Made by a program: the position numbers and the translations under genes. Below, one piece after another: positions 20,777 through 31,791 of a stretch of DNA of 64,000 nucleotides. Below the pieces are notes generated by a model. It did not search any database and was not told where the DNA came from. It saw nothing but the letters and a program-made list of their open reading frames with translations. Each line of letters starts with the position of its first letter. The stretch's first letter is position 1. Source of the DNA: Bacillota bacterium (lineage in GTDB: Bacteria; Bacillota; UBA4882; UBA10575); contig JAAYHY010000160.1 of the NCBI GenBank assembly GCA_012735135.1, positions 1 to 64,000 of the forward strand, in the 5' to 3' direction.

Positions 20777-21682
20777 TTACATCAACTCCACCGCTGCCTT
20801 TTCGCAATCCTCCGCCGTTTTCAGTAATTCGGCAATAGCCCGCCTGTGTCTATCCACCGACAGATCCGTTGATTTTTTAAGTTCAAAAGCCTTTTGCCAA
20901 CTTTCAAACACTGTTTTGTATATCTCCGCCAGCTTGGTTATACCATATTTTGCAAAGAACTGCCAGGCATACCATTTTAATGCCGCATAGGTCCCTAAGT
21001 AATACTCCATATTCCAGGAACGATCCGGATTGAAATCATCCTCAAAATGTTTAATTAATGCAGGATACGCGGCAAGGCCCTGGGCGTTTTCGCACCATTC
21101 CCCGCCCTGCAAATGATTCTTTACCAATTCCAAACTGTCGGAAATTATCGCCTCCTGCGCTTTACCGGTTTTACCCGTAATGGTCAACACACTCAAAATC
21201 GGGATCTCTCTCTTTCCCAGCTGCGCATAGTCGATTTTATCTTCTGCTCCTGTTATGGAAAGAGTGGCCAGCTTTCGGGATCTGTCATCATAACCGGTGA
21301 CCAGTCCCCATTCGGGTACGCCGATGTCCCAACAGATAGCGGCAATTCCATTATCGATTGATTTTCTAATCATTTCAATGGCGGCCAAACGACGTTCTTC
21401 TTCAAGTTCTTCCTGTTCCCAGAGGCGCTCCACATAAGCACAGGAGAGCCCGGCGTTTTCCACCCATGGCTTTTGCTGATTAAAAGCCCAGATGCTGGTG
21501 GCGCTTGGACAAAGATCGGCGGCCACCCACATCCGGAAGGCAAACCCGCTAGTGGCCACAATATCCTCGGCATACTCGCGGTAAGGGCTGTTTTTCAGCG
21601 CGGCGGACAATGCTTTGGCAAAGGAAAAGAGATAACCAGTGGTGTCCATTACCCCTTCCCAGGTAATGTTTAGTTTTTTCAT
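20777..21682 (-). CDS. BtrH N-terminal-like protein of unknown function
   Basis: Overall pattern (NGIAAICWDIGVPEWGLVTGYDDRSRKL) resembles BtrH/cysteine peptidase-like folds; recognised by eye only. Confidence 0.45.
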   Translation of the reverse strand: MKKLNITWEGVMDTTGYLFSFAKALSAALKNSPYREYAEDIVATSGFAFRMWVAADLCPSATSIWAFNQQKPWVENAGLSCAYVERLWEQEELEEERRLAAIEMIRKSIDNGIAAICWDIGVPEWGLVTGYDDRSRKLATLSITGAEDKIDYAQLGKREIPILSVLTITGKTGKAQEAIISDSLELVKNHLQGGEWCENAQGLAAYPALIKHFEDDFNPDRSWNMEYYLGTYAALKWYAWQFFAKYGITKLAEIYKTVFESWQKAFELKKSTDLSVDRHRRAIAELLKTAEDCEKAAVELM

Positions 21683-21834
21683 CTTCCCACTCCTTTAATG
21701 ATTTTCTTACCTGGGAACAGTATATACCCCTTTTGTTTACGAGGATTGATAAAAATTGCTAGATCACTCATTTCAACTTCTCCGCTAACATGATGCGGCA
21801 GTCGATCCCAAATTTTTGGAAGAACGCGCGCAGA

Positions 21835-21930
21835 TGGAGCAGCCCGATAAGGCAACAGCTTTACTGCCCGGATGGCTTCCGCCAAGCCCATCCCCTTGGC
21901 CAGGCCGGCGGCGATGGCGCACGACTAAGA
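21835..21930 (-). pseudogene. C-terminal remnant resembling ThiD/PfkB-type kinase
   Basis: Minus-strand SCAIAAGLAKGMGLAEAIRAVK resembles the ThiD C-terminal GCTLSAAIAAxLAKGxxLxEAV motif. Confidence 0.4.
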
Positions 21931-22017
21931 AGTAATGTTTCCATTTATCTGTTGCGGTCTGGTATAATTAACTTGTTGCCAAGGAGTTACGCAGTCAATG
22001 ATACCGGGAGGATAATA

Positions 22018-22460
22018 ATGGGTTTCTTACTCTTTGATCTTTTTCTTTTGGTGGTGGCCGTTTGGTCGATCTTTAGCGGTATAAACAAGATCCGCCGCCC
22101 GGTCCAGCTACTCAAAAGAAAAGGCCAAAAAAAGAAGAAAACGAACTCCCCGGAGGCATTTACGGAGCCATCCCGCCGGCGGATCTTGTTCACCAGAATA
22201 AGAGGGGCCGCCGATTTGCTCGTGGCGGTCTTGATCCTCGCCTCTCTCCGCTTCAGTATCGGCTGGCCGAAAAAGCCGGAAGTAACCTTGTTACTCGGTC
22301 GGGAGACCGGCCATTTGCCGTACGGACAGATCATTAACTCGTTTGTGGAGGAAAACAACATCCCGGCCATAGTGGTCGGGATCACCGCTCTTCGCCATCA
22401 ACGAGCGGCTTCAGATTCTCCCCCTTGCCCGGAAAAACGGGTAAAGCGGTAATCAGCATC
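22018..22460 (+). pseudogene. Conserved membrane protein with probable C-terminal frameshift
   Basis: MGFLLFDLFLLVVAVWSIFSGINKIRRP...; alternate frame after VVG reads SPLFAINERLQILPLARKNGKAVISIGNQK*. Confidence 0.4.
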
Positions 22461-22572
22461 GGCAACCAAAAATGATCTATCCTATGCATACGGTTAACGC
22501 AGAGCATTCGTGAAAATAAAGACTAACCGCAATTATTTTTCCGCAATAAATGCAAAAGAAGGAGGAGTAGGA

Positions 22573-23853
22573 ATGGATTTAAAGGAACGCGCAGCAAAGC
22601 TTCTTCATGATTTCAAAGGAGATGACTACGTTTTTGGCCTCGGTGTCTTGGATCAAGTTGGGGCGCTGGCCGCCGCTTATGGTGACAATGCTTTGACCAT
22701 CGGTAATACCACCTACCTCAAACCGGTAACCAACCGGATCGTGGCTTCCCTGGAAAAACACGGGGTGAAGCTGGCCGGTGGGCGGATTGTGCCTAATGCC
22801 GGTCCGAACTGTCCGCGGGAAGACGTATACCGGATTGAAAGTTATATTCTCCACTACAAGCCGGATTGTATCATCGCAATCGGCGGAGGAAGCACCTTGG
22901 ACGCGGCCAAAGCCGCCAATCTCCTGGCAACATTGGGCGAATACAATCCCGAAATTGATCCATATTTCGGCACCGGTTTGGTGAGCGCAGCTTTGCAAAA
23001 AACCGGCAAAAAACTCCTTCCCTTGATCGCGGTCCAAACCGCTGCCAGTTCCGGAGCGCATTTGACCAAATACTCAAATGTCACCGACCCCGTGGCCGGA
23101 CAAAAGAAACTCATCGTTGACGAAGCCATCATTCCAACCAAAGCGGTCTTTGACTACACCGTAACCGAAAGCATGCCATTGAAATTGACTGTTGACGGCG
23201 CCTTGGATGGGCTCGCCCATTGCTTGGAAGTCTTTTACGGAGTGAAACCGGACCAGTATAATCTGGTCAAGGAAATTGCCGAGGTCGCGATTGAGTTGAT
23301 TGTCAAATATACCGGCCGGGTAGTGCATAATCCCCATGACCATGAAGCCAGAGAAGCCCTTGGACTAGCCACCGACCTCGGCGGTTATGCGATCATGGTT
23401 GGCGGGACCAACGGCGCCCACTTGACCAGTTTCTCTCTGGTTGATATTGCCAGCCACGGTCGGGCTTGTGGGATTATGAACCCATACTACACCGTCTTTT
23501 TCGCCCCGGTAATCGAGAAACAACTCCGTCTGGTCGGTGGGATCTTCCAGCGTGCCGGTTTTATCAATCAAGATCTTAATCAATTGCACGGTCGGGAACT
23601 GGGGATTGCTGTCGCCGAGGGGATGGTGGCCTTTAGTAAAAGTATCAACTCCCCCACCACCTTGGAAGAACTGCCCGGGTTCACCAATGAACATATCAAA
23701 CGGGCACTTGCCGCCGCCAAGGATCCCCAGCTTGACATGAAACTAAAGAATATGCCGGTTCCGTTAAACGCCGCCCTGGTCGATGAATACCTCGCTCCAA
23801 TATTAGCCGCCGCTCAAAACGGCGATTTCAGCCTAATCAAGAATATGAACTGA
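22573..23853 (+). CDS. Iron-containing alcohol dehydrogenase family
   Basis: MDLKERAAKLL...PDCIIAIGGGSTLDAAKAANLL, DGLAHCLEVFYG. Confidence 0.92.
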   Translation: MDLKERAAKLLHDFKGDDYVFGLGVLDQVGALAAAYGDNALTIGNTTYLKPVTNRIVASLEKHGVKLAGGRIVPNAGPNCPREDVYRIESYILHYKPDCIIAIGGGSTLDAAKAANLLATLGEYNPEIDPYFGTGLVSAALQKTGKKLLPLIAVQTAASSGAHLTKYSNVTDPVAGQKKLIVDEAIIPTKAVFDYTVTESMPLKLTVDGALDGLAHCLEVFYGVKPDQYNLVKEIAEVAIELIVKYTGRVVHNPHDHEAREALGLATDLGGYAIMVGGTNGAHLTSFSLVDIASHGRACGIMNPYYTVFFAPVIEKQLRLVGGIFQRAGFINQDLNQLHGRELGIAVAEGMVAFSKSINSPTTLEELPGFTNEHIKRALAAAKDPQLDMKLKNMPVPLNAALVDEYLAPILAAAQNGDFSLIKNMN

Positions 23854-24204
23854 AGCGGATTGGCGCTCACCTTTACCTGTTCCCCTTACCGATCCGGCCG
23901 GCCGAATTAAGGCGGCATTAAAGAGTTCAAGTTTTGGGTTTAGCCTTGATACGGTTATTACCGAAAAGCTACGGTCGTATCCGCAAGCAAAAACGATGTT
24001 TGTTATCGAGTATTTTATCACCAGAGGATTTAAACAAGGGCTCCGTTCTTTTTTCACGAAAAAACAATTATCCAGAGTTCTTCGTGATGCAGGCGTAGAA
24101 AACGACACTACACCCGCAGAAATTCCATATATCCAATGGCTTTGCCTTTTTCGATGCTACTGGGAGCATGTATTAGGCAAAAGACAGTCCCGATCGTAGT
24201 GCCT

Positions 24205-25074
24205 TTACCACAAAGTCAACTGCGTCGTCTTTTGTTCGAACTGCCGTAAATAGCGGAACACCTGATCCGTTCCCCAGAGGATCCGGTGTTTTTCGCACAC
24301 GGAGCGGAGGACCTCCATCAGCCGTCCATTGTTCGGACTTGTACAGACATAGGAGTTTCCGTAATACTTGATATACCTCGCTTTCATCCCGGGAAAGTGG
24401 GCATCAAGTTGTTGATAGAAGTATTCCCGGTTCCCCTCCCTCAGCGTCACCCCAAAGCCAAAACAGAGGATCGCATGGACCTTGGCCCGAATGCAATAAT
24501 CCAGTAATCCGTAGAGATTTTCCTCCGTATCGTTGATGAACGGCAGGATGGGCGAGATCCAAACCACCGTCGGAATCCCTTCGTCGCGCATAATCTCAAG
24601 CACTTTAAAACGTTCAAAGGTGGTGGCCACCTTCGGTTCGATCACCCGGCACAAATCCTCGTCATAGGTGGTCAAGGTCATTTGCACCACGCACTTGGTC
24701 CGGGCCTGAATACGCTTGAGCAGATCCAGATCCCGCAGGATCCGTGGGGATTTGGTCTGAATCGCCAGGCCAAACCCATACCTTTCGATCAGCTCCAGGC
24801 ATTGCCGAGTAAGTCCCAGTTCTTCCTCCAAATGTAGATAAGGATCGCTCATCGCCCCGGTCGCGATTATACAGGGCTTCCGGCGGCGGCGCAGTTGCGC
24901 TTCAAGGATTCTGGGGGCGTCCTTTTTGACCTCAATCTCTTCAAAGTCGTGGTTCATCTGGTAACATTTACTCCGGCTGTCACAGTAAATACAACCGTGG
25001 GTGCAGCCCCGGTAGAGATTCATATTGTTGCTTGGCGATAAAATTGTCTTATACTCCTTATAATGCATCTCCAA
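24205..25074 (-). CDS. Radical SAM protein, SplB/DNA-photolyase-like
   Basis: NMNLYRGCTHGCIYCDSRSKCYQ radical SAM CxxxCxxC motif. Confidence 0.92.
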   Translation of the reverse strand: MEMHYKEYKTILSPSNNMNLYRGCTHGCIYCDSRSKCYQMNHDFEEIEVKKDAPRILEAQLRRRRKPCIIATGAMSDPYLHLEEELGLTRQCLELIERYGFGLAIQTKSPRILRDLDLLKRIQARTKCVVQMTLTTYDEDLCRVIEPKVATTFERFKVLEIMRDEGIPTVVWISPILPFINDTEENLYGLLDYCIRAKVHAILCFGFGVTLREGNREYFYQQLDAHFPGMKARYIKYYGNSYVCTSPNNGRLMEVLRSVCEKHRILWGTDQVFRYLRQFEQKTTQLTLW

Positions 25075-25854
25075 CTACCTGCAAACCAGTTTTTTCAGCT
25101 GCCCTTCGTTCAACAACTGGACAGTTTGGAACTTGCCTTTGTAGAAAACTGCCCAATTGTTAAAAACACCGGGCACGGCTTTGGCTTTCTCCAGGGTATC
25201 AACTTCAACCAGGGTAAGAGGGATTTTATTCTCCGTGCAAAAGAGTTGCGCTTGTTCAAGACAATTGACGATAAAGGGGCATTGCTTCCCGTAATAAATA
25301 ATCAACTCTTCCCGGTCGATCCCTTGCTTACGGGCGCTCTCGGCAAAAGCAGGCTTCCTGCCGTCGAAGGAGAGCGCCAGGAGCTCATAATCGTCAATCC
25401 TGTCGACAACCGTAAAGCCGTACTTTTCCAGATATTTCTTATCTGAAAGATAAGGCTTCTTTTTCTTGGAACTCAGCACACAAACTCCAGATTTGCCTTG
25501 CCGCTTCGCCTCTTCGATACAGTAGGTCAGAAGTTCCCGCCCGTAGCCTTTATTCTTGAAGCTCCCCGCCACCCAGAAGCAATAAATAAAAAGGTATTTC
25601 TCACCAACCACCGGGACCCATGCCTTCTCCAAGGGCGCAAACTCGATAAAAACCTTTCCTTGAGCATCAAGTTTGCGAAAGACATGCCCTTCCGGGATTC
25701 GCTCCGCCAGCCAGGACCGCTTGGCTTCCACGCCAAGCCGATGCTTCTTATCCGCCAGGGCGCAGCATAAATGTTCCTGAGCCAGGTTGTCCATGGTCAG
25801 ATTAATAAACTGTTCACTCATGCTCATCCTCCTCGGTTCTATTCGGATAAACAT
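25075..25854 (-). CDS. GNAT acetyltransferase with YoaP-like C-terminal domain
   Basis: KNKGYGRELLTYCIEEAKRQGKSGVCVLSSKKKKPYLSDKKYLEKYGF followed by YoaP-like domain. Confidence 0.82.
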   Translation of the reverse strand: MFIRIEPRRMSMSEQFINLTMDNLAQEHLCCALADKKHRLGVEAKRSWLAERIPEGHVFRKLDAQGKVFIEFAPLEKAWVPVVGEKYLFIYCFWVAGSFKNKGYGRELLTYCIEEAKRQGKSGVCVLSSKKKKPYLSDKKYLEKYGFTVVDRIDDYELLALSFDGRKPAFAESARKQGIDREELIIYYGKQCPFIVNCLEQAQLFCTENKIPLTLVEVDTLEKAKAVPGVFNNWAVFYKGKFQTVQLLNEGQLKKLVCR

Positions 25855-25952
25855 TTAGGGCGAGGACCGGTAGGTTTAATCAGAACACCGGTGAATTATT
25901 ACAAAGTAATTATAGCGGTTTAACCTGACAACTTAGTGTCATATTATATTTA

Positions 25953-26291
25953 TTAATAAGGTGGCATTACTTTTGTTGGATCTCCGAACAAGAGAGGAAT
26001 TTGCGTATCATCCAAATATATACTGCCAAAACCCGCTAAATTATAGCTAAAATCATAAACTTTTCCATCGTTCTTCATAACTCCGACTATGGTAACATAT
26101 TCGTACAAATAAACATAGTTTATCTCTACTCCTTCAACAATTATTGCCCGATTCAGAAACATATTTTTTAACTCTTCATCGGTGATTGATATTTCTTCCC
26201 CTTCAAATTGTTTTGGTATATACGACTTAATATAATAAACTCCAGTTATGTTCAGTGTAAGATTATCATTTAACTGCAATACATCTTTCAA
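25953..26291 (-). CDS. Hypothetical protein, possibly N-terminally truncated
   Basis: Open 112-aa frame, no recognised motif. Confidence 0.4.
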   Translation of the reverse strand: MKDVLQLNDNLTLNITGVYYIKSYIPKQFEGEEISITDEELKNMFLNRAIIVEGVEINYVYLYEYVTIVGVMKNDGKVYDFSYNLAGFGSIYLDDTQIPLLFGDPTKVMPPY

Positions 26292-26334
26292 TGGGCACTT
26301 TGACCGGATACCTGAGGGAAATTATGACCACCAT

Positions 26335-26383
26335 ACAAAAAAGCAGGCCGCCGCAAATCAGGTCAATGACTTGCGCGGCCCGC
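26335..26383 (-). terminator. Intrinsic terminator of the barrel-like gene
   Basis: Minus strand GCGGGCCGCGCAAGTCA ttgacc TGATTTGCGGCGGCCTGC TTTTTT. Confidence 0.75.
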
Positions 26384-26435
26384 TGAACCGGGAACCCGTG
26401 GACATTTTTTGCACAATTGCCCGGCGGGTTTGATT

Positions 26436-27143
26436 TTAATAGGAAAAGACTGAGGCAAAAATCGTTAACGGCGTATCGAACCGCAGATAGAATTCACCAC
26501 CATGACCGTTAAGATTATGGGCATAGCCCATGGTTATTGGCACAGTAAGATCAGTCAGGGCGGAGATGGTGAGAACCGGGCTGATCTCCACCCCGGCATT
26601 TATTCTCAGATCTCCGGAGAAATTTTGCCCTCCGGACGTTTTTTTCCAGGCACCTCCAGTCTCAAGAAAGGCCGCCCCGGCCAAACCACGGAAGACAACG
26701 CCCCTGAGCACTTCCACCTTTTTGCCGAAGGTAATGGGGAACATCAAGTCAACCGCCAACGAGGCAAAGAGGTCCCCTTCTTCTTTCCCGGTATACCCGC
26801 GCATCTGCGCGGCTTTATACTTCTTAAAGCTGGGCAATTCGTTGCCGGCGCCCGCCTTTAAAATCGCCGCCCCATACAACCCGGAAGTGACCTTGAAGAT
26901 TTTCATTGTGGTATTGTCCGCCTTAAAGTACTGGTAGCTGTCGTATCCCGGGGCTTTTATTGCGCCTTCCAAAGTTAGGTCAGAGCTCAACCCTTTGTCG
27001 GGAAAACGGTCGTAGGTTAAGCCGGCGGTGGCGGCCAAAAGGGGGTTCCGGTCAGAGCGAAGGGCGGAGAATTCTTCCTGGGAAAGACCAGCTGTAAAAG
27101 TGTAGACCGGGTAATAATAATGGCCGTAGAAACCGGTTTCCAC
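26436..27143 (-). pseudogene. C-terminal fragment of an outer-membrane beta-barrel-like protein
   Basis: Alternating hydrophobic strands, GGEFYLRFDTPLTIFASVFSY terminal strand; no start in good context, frame extends upstream only to TKLFSYPIYKEVETG. Confidence 0.5.
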
Positions 27144-27328
27144 CTCTTTGTAGATGGGATAGGAGAACAGCTTTGTCTATGAATCCAGAAAAGATACTGC
27201 TCTTGGCATTTATAGCGGTCAGTTTGATAATACTCTTTAGGATGACGGATTATTGATGGATTTTGCTGAGGAAATCCTTCAGCAGATCCTTTTGGTTGGG
27301 AGTTAATATTCAAGGGGGTATTGGTATC

Positions 27329-27817
27329 ATGAGCTTAGTTTTTAAGCAGGTAAAGGACGATGCAGAGCTAGAACAATGTGTAGATGTGATAAGAAAATCA
27401 TTCCGTACCATAGCGGAGGAGTTTAACCTCACAGCTGCGAATGCCCCGACCAATCCGGCATTTATCAAGTTCGATAATTTACTGAAGATGAAGGAGAAAG
27501 GTATCACAATGTTCGCTGTTTTCCATGAAGACACACAGGTTGGTTTTGTCGCCGTGGAAAAAGCCAATGAAGATACGTATTACATGGAGAAATTGGCCGT
27601 CCTGCCGGAGTTCAGGCACAGGGGATACGGGAGAATGATCATGGATCATGTATTTGCTTTTGTAAAGAAGAATGGCGGGAAAAGAGTCGGGATTGGCATC
27701 ATTGATGAAAATACCGTACTTAAGCAATGGTATCAGGATTATGGCTTCCGGGAAAGTGAGGTTAAAAGGTTTGCGCATTTACCGTTTACTGTTTGCTTGA
27801 TGAGTAAGGAAGTATGA
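27329..27817 (+). CDS. GNAT-family acetyltransferase
   Basis: MEKLAVLPEFRHRGYGRMIMDHVFAFVKKNGGKRVGIGI. Confidence 0.9.
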   Translation: MSLVFKQVKDDAELEQCVDVIRKSFRTIAEEFNLTAANAPTNPAFIKFDNLLKMKEKGITMFAVFHEDTQVGFVAVEKANEDTYYMEKLAVLPEFRHRGYGRMIMDHVFAFVKKNGGKRVGIGIIDENTVLKQWYQDYGFRESEVKRFAHLPFTVCLMSKEV

Positions 27818-27854
27818 GAAGTGATTCCGGGCCTTAACATCGTATCGACAAGAC

Positions 27855-28157
27855 CTATCTTCCACCCCTTAACACACCGCCTTGACAGGCATCTATGACC
27901 AGGCGTTTCTTAAAAACATTGTTCTTTACTCCGTTAATGTTTATGTAATAAACAAACTCCCACGCCGGTTTCAGGATATTATCTCCCCGGGGGTGGGTTG
28001 GCATATAATAGACCATGTTACAATCATTGATGGTAACCGGTTGGTCGAGATTTCTGAATATAGATGCCAAATCGGAGACGGATTTTTCAATGGCAACGTG
28101 TGGCGCCAGGATACTTGCAACGGGTATTACCTCCCCTTTACTAAAGCGGGCAAGTAG
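27855..28157 (-). pseudogene. C-terminal fragment of a hypothetical protein
   Basis: Open frame ILLARFSKGEVIPVASILAPHVAIEKSVSDLASIFRN...AWEFVYYININGVKNNVFKKRLVIDACQGGVL without start codon. Confidence 0.4.
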
Positions 28158-28194
28158 AATTCAACCCTATTTTGAATCCATAACCAAAAGATAC

Positions 28195-30480
28195 CTACTC
28201 CACCGCCTTCAGCGAGGTAATCATATCGATGCCTGCCACTTTTCTGGACAAGAACATATTAATCAGCGCGGAAACGGCAAAAGTGCCGGCGATCGCAACG
28301 GATATGGACCCTAAGGAGATCCCGGTCAAGAGGTCAAGATTATCCGGCATGGTCGACAAGAGATAATCCGTGAGCAAGAAACCAAGGGGAATCCCCAGCC
28401 CAATCCCGATCACCGTCAGCCAGAGGTTTTGCATTTGCAACAGAGAACGGATTTCCTTTGGCAAAAAGCCAAGCACCTTTAGAGTGGCAAGCTCCCTGGT
28501 GCGCTCGACAAAGGACAAGGTGCCCAGGTTATAAAGGACCACGCTCCCCAGGACTACCGCCGCCAGCACCAGGATGGCGGTAATCAGGCGCAGGCTTTCC
28601 AGCATCTCGTCAAAGGCTTTGACCAGCTGCTCCTGCTCCTGGACGCTGGCCACCCCGGCCAAAAGGTGGGCGTCGGCCGCCCGCTCCGAAGTCAAATAAG
28701 CCGTCGGCCGGAAGGTACGGCCGGACCGTTCGTACACGGCTTTATCCATGACAATGCCTTGCCCCATGGGCGTCCAATAGACCGCCGCCACCTTCGCTTC
28801 CTGCCAGTCCTTTTCCCCAAAAATCCGCCACTGGAGTGCGGAGCCGAGGCCGACCCCCAAAAGTTCAGCCATTTTCCGGGATAAAGCAATCCCCTCTTCC
28901 GGCAGGGCAATGGCCTGCCGTTTGTAATCCGCGAATATAACCTGATCGCCTTGGGCCAAGACGGTCAGCAAGCCGCTTTCCTTCCGCGGGCCCGCTTTGA
29001 GTTCGATTTTGGCCTCCTGGATCCATTGTCCTCGGTAGCGGTCTCCGATCACCGCCAGTTCTTCCCCAGTGACCTCCTCCCGCAGGTTGATTTTATATTC
29101 ATTCCGGTACAGCTCCCCATAGATCGTCCTGGTCACCCCGTTGACCGTATCCTGAAGGCCCAGCCCGAAAAGGAGCAAGGTCGTGCAGCCCATGACGCCG
29201 ATGACCGCCATGGCGGAACGGACCCGGCTCCGGAAGAGATCCCGTAAATTCCACTGGACCGCAAAGCTTAAGCGGGGCCAGAACCCGCTCTTCTCCAACA
29301 CGCTATGTTTTCCGGTTTTCGGCGCCGCCGGTCTTAAGGTGGCCGCCGGAACTTCGTTCAGCAGTCGGCGGCAGGCGAGAGAGCTGGAGGCGCCGCAGCA
29401 GAAAGCGGCAAGCAGCACCACCCAATAAGCGGAGGGCGAGACGGCTGCCCGCCACCGGGGTAGGGTGTAAATGCTTTTTTGCATGGTAAATAAGATTGGC
29501 GGGATAAAAAGCGGTCCGATCAACAACCCCATGACGCCCCCGAACAAACCGAGCCAGAGTCCGTAGGAGACATAATGAAACTGGATCTGCCGGCGGGAAA
29601 AACCCAGGGCTTTGAGGACGCCAATCTGCGTCCTTTGGCTCACGGTCATCCGCGTCATGGTGGTCAGCATGGTCAAGGCGGCGAGTAAAAAGAAGACCAC
29701 GGGAAAAACCTCCCCCACCGCTTTATTCTGCGCGATTTCATTGCTAAAGGCCGCCACACTAGGATGGGTCTCCCGGTCGAGAATCAGGCAGTACCGGTCG
29801 GCAAAGAGCGTTTCCAGTTCGGAGCTGATTCTTTTTACGTCTCCCTCCCGGTTTATGCCGATGAGCAATTGATTGGCGGGCAAAAAAAGTCCCGCCGGCA
29901 GGGCGGACGCCGGTAAAAAAGCAAAGCCGAAGGTTTCCGGGTCGGGCATAAAAACCGTCTCATCCTTGACGTTATGGACATATTCCGGATGAATGACCAG
30001 GCCCGAAATCTCTTTCGTAAACACCATGCCCATGACGGTAAAGCTGATTTGATCCCCCACCTTGAACTGGTTCGCCCGGGCAAAGGCGGCGTCCAGCCAT
30101 AACCCGTCCCCGGCCGGGGTAAAGGCTTTTCCCTCGATTAATTTAGGAGCGGAAAGCTCCGGATCATCGACCAAATTGAGGCGCAGGGTCTGATCCTTCT
30201 CCGCATTCACCACCACATCAAAGGTCAAGCGGGCGGTCACCGTGGAAACACCCGGCATGGCCTTTACTTTTTCCAGATCGCTGCGGGTGAAGGCATCGGC
30301 CAGCACCCAGAGGTCGGGGAGGCGCATCTCCACGTAGTACTTCTCCACCTCCGTTTCCATTCCGTACCATTCCGCATTAATCCCGGCGTAGACCAGGACG
30401 CCGAGAAAGGCCATGAGAAAGATGGATATAAACTGCGCCAGGTTATTCCGCATGTCGCGCCGCATCTTTCGGAGCAGCAT
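28195..30480 (-). CDS. FtsX-like ABC transporter permease
   Basis: 761 aa, two FtsX domains ([44 protein letters not shown]). Confidence 0.93.
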   Translation of the reverse strand: MLLRKMRRDMRNNLAQFISIFLMAFLGVLVYAGINAEWYGMETEVEKYYVEMRLPDLWVLADAFTRSDLEKVKAMPGVSTVTARLTFDVVVNAEKDQTLRLNLVDDPELSAPKLIEGKAFTPAGDGLWLDAAFARANQFKVGDQISFTVMGMVFTKEISGLVIHPEYVHNVKDETVFMPDPETFGFAFLPASALPAGLFLPANQLLIGINREGDVKRISSELETLFADRYCLILDRETHPSVAAFSNEIAQNKAVGEVFPVVFFLLAALTMLTTMTRMTVSQRTQIGVLKALGFSRRQIQFHYVSYGLWLGLFGGVMGLLIGPLFIPPILFTMQKSIYTLPRWRAAVSPSAYWVVLLAAFCCGASSSLACRRLLNEVPAATLRPAAPKTGKHSVLEKSGFWPRLSFAVQWNLRDLFRSRVRSAMAVIGVMGCTTLLLFGLGLQDTVNGVTRTIYGELYRNEYKINLREEVTGEELAVIGDRYRGQWIQEAKIELKAGPRKESGLLTVLAQGDQVIFADYKRQAIALPEEGIALSRKMAELLGVGLGSALQWRIFGEKDWQEAKVAAVYWTPMGQGIVMDKAVYERSGRTFRPTAYLTSERAADAHLLAGVASVQEQEQLVKAFDEMLESLRLITAILVLAAVVLGSVVLYNLGTLSFVERTRELATLKVLGFLPKEIRSLLQMQNLWLTVIGIGLGIPLGFLLTDYLLSTMPDNLDLLTGISLGSISVAIAGTFAVSALINMFLSRKVAGIDMITSLKAVE

Positions 30481-31185
30481 CTACCAGTTCACCTCCGCCA
30501 CCGGCACCGGCGAAGAATTGAACCGGAGATCACTAATTTTCCCGTTCCTGATTTTAATCACCCGGTCGGCCGCCGGCGCCAGGGCCGAATTGTGGGTGAC
30601 GATCACAACCGTCTGCCCCTGCTCCCGGCTGATTCTCCACAGTAAAGACAGGATCCGGACGCCGGTCTCACTGTCCAGCGCGCCGGTGGGTTCGTCGCAG
30701 AGCAGCAACTTGGGGTTTTTGCAGATGGCACGGGCAATCGAAACCCGCTGCTGCTCGCCCCCGGAAAGCTGAGCCGGAAACTGGTGCAAATGGCCGTCCA
30801 AGCCGACTAAAGAGAGGGTTGTCTTCGGATCCATCGCTTCTTTCTTCAAAGATTTGATCAGGGCCACGTTTTCCAGGGCGGTGAGGGGCGGGATCAGATT
30901 GTAAAACTGGAAGACAAATCCCACCTGCTCCCGGCGGTAAAGGGTTAATTGGTCCTCGTTGTACTTGGTAATATCTTCTCCGTCCACATAGATGGCGCCC
31001 GCCGTGGCCTGGTCCATCCCGCCCAACAAGTTAAGGATGGTGCTTTTCCCCGCGCCGCTGGGGCCAAGGATCACCGCAAATTCCCCTTTTTCAATCTCAA
31101 AGCTCACCTGGTCGATGGCCCTGAATTTCCGCTCGCCTGTATCATATTCCTTCACGACCTTTTGGAATTGGATAAACCCCATCAC
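30481..31185 (-). CDS. ABC transporter ATP-binding protein (MacB/LolD type)
   Basis: Walker [10 protein letters not shown], signature LSGGEQQR, Walker [13 protein letters not shown]. Confidence 0.97.
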   Translation of the reverse strand: MMGFIQFQKVVKEYDTGERKFRAIDQVSFEIEKGEFAVILGPSGAGKSTILNLLGGMDQATAGAIYVDGEDITKYNEDQLTLYRREQVGFVFQFYNLIPPLTALENVALIKSLKKEAMDPKTTLSLVGLDGHLHQFPAQLSGGEQQRVSIARAICKNPKLLLCDEPTGALDSETGVRILSLLWRISREQGQTVVIVTHNSALAPAADRVIKIRNGKISDLRFNSSPVPVAEVNW

Positions 31186-31188
31186 AAG

Positions 31189-31791
31189 TCACTCCTTCGG
31201 TTGCGCCAAGATCCGCCGGATAATTGCCGCCAATTCTTTTTTTACAGTTTCCGTGGTCCCCGGGTAGGCATGGAGCAACGCCGATTCCAGGAGTTCATGC
31301 CCGATCCCAAAAAGAATCCTGGCATAAAGTTGCGGGTCGACCGGCCGGAAATAGCCGCCGTCGATCCCGGCCTGCAAGACGCCGGCCAGTTGCCCGATGA
31401 TCGCCTCCAGATACGGACGGCCAAAGTTCTGCTCTAAGACAAGATTAAGGATTTCTCCGTTATGAAGAAGCCGCAAATGACCTTCGCTCTCTTTCATGGT
31501 CGCGTACAGCCGGTCAAAGAGCCGGTCGATCTGGGCAAAGGGGTCGTCCTCCAGCTCGGAAAGCTCCGCTTGGAACATCCGGTTGAAACTGTCGAAGAGC
31601 TGAATGGCAAAGTGTTTAAGTAGATCCATTTTCGTTTCAAAATACAAATAAAAAGTCCCCTTCGCGCAGCCGGCTTCGGCGACGATCTCCCGCACCGGAG
31701 TGGCGTTAAAACCTTTCTGCCCGATCAACTTTAAGGCGCTGGTGACGATCCGCTCCTTGGTTGTTTCACTTTTCTTCATTTTCCTGTCCAT
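31189..31791 (-). CDS. TetR-family regulator
   Basis: TKERIVTSALKLIGQKGFNATPVREIVAEAGCAKGTFYLYFETKMDLL. Confidence 0.95.
   Translation of the reverse strand: MDRKMKKSETTKERIVTSALKLIGQKGFNATPVREIVAEAGCAKGTFYLYFETKMDLLKHFAIQLFDSFNRMFQAELSELEDDPFAQIDRLFDRLYATMKESEGHLRLLHNGEILNLVLEQNFGRPYLEAIIGQLAGVLQAGIDGGYFRPVDPQLYARILFGIGHELLESALLHAYPGTTETVKKELAAIIRRILAQPKE

Noticed and set aside
23853-24199. Plus-strand open frame TEADWRSPLPVPLTDPAGRIK...FVIEYFITRGFKQGLRSFFTKKQLSRVLRDAGVEND
   Set aside because: Could be a remnant gene, but I recognised no family and no start context, so not called.
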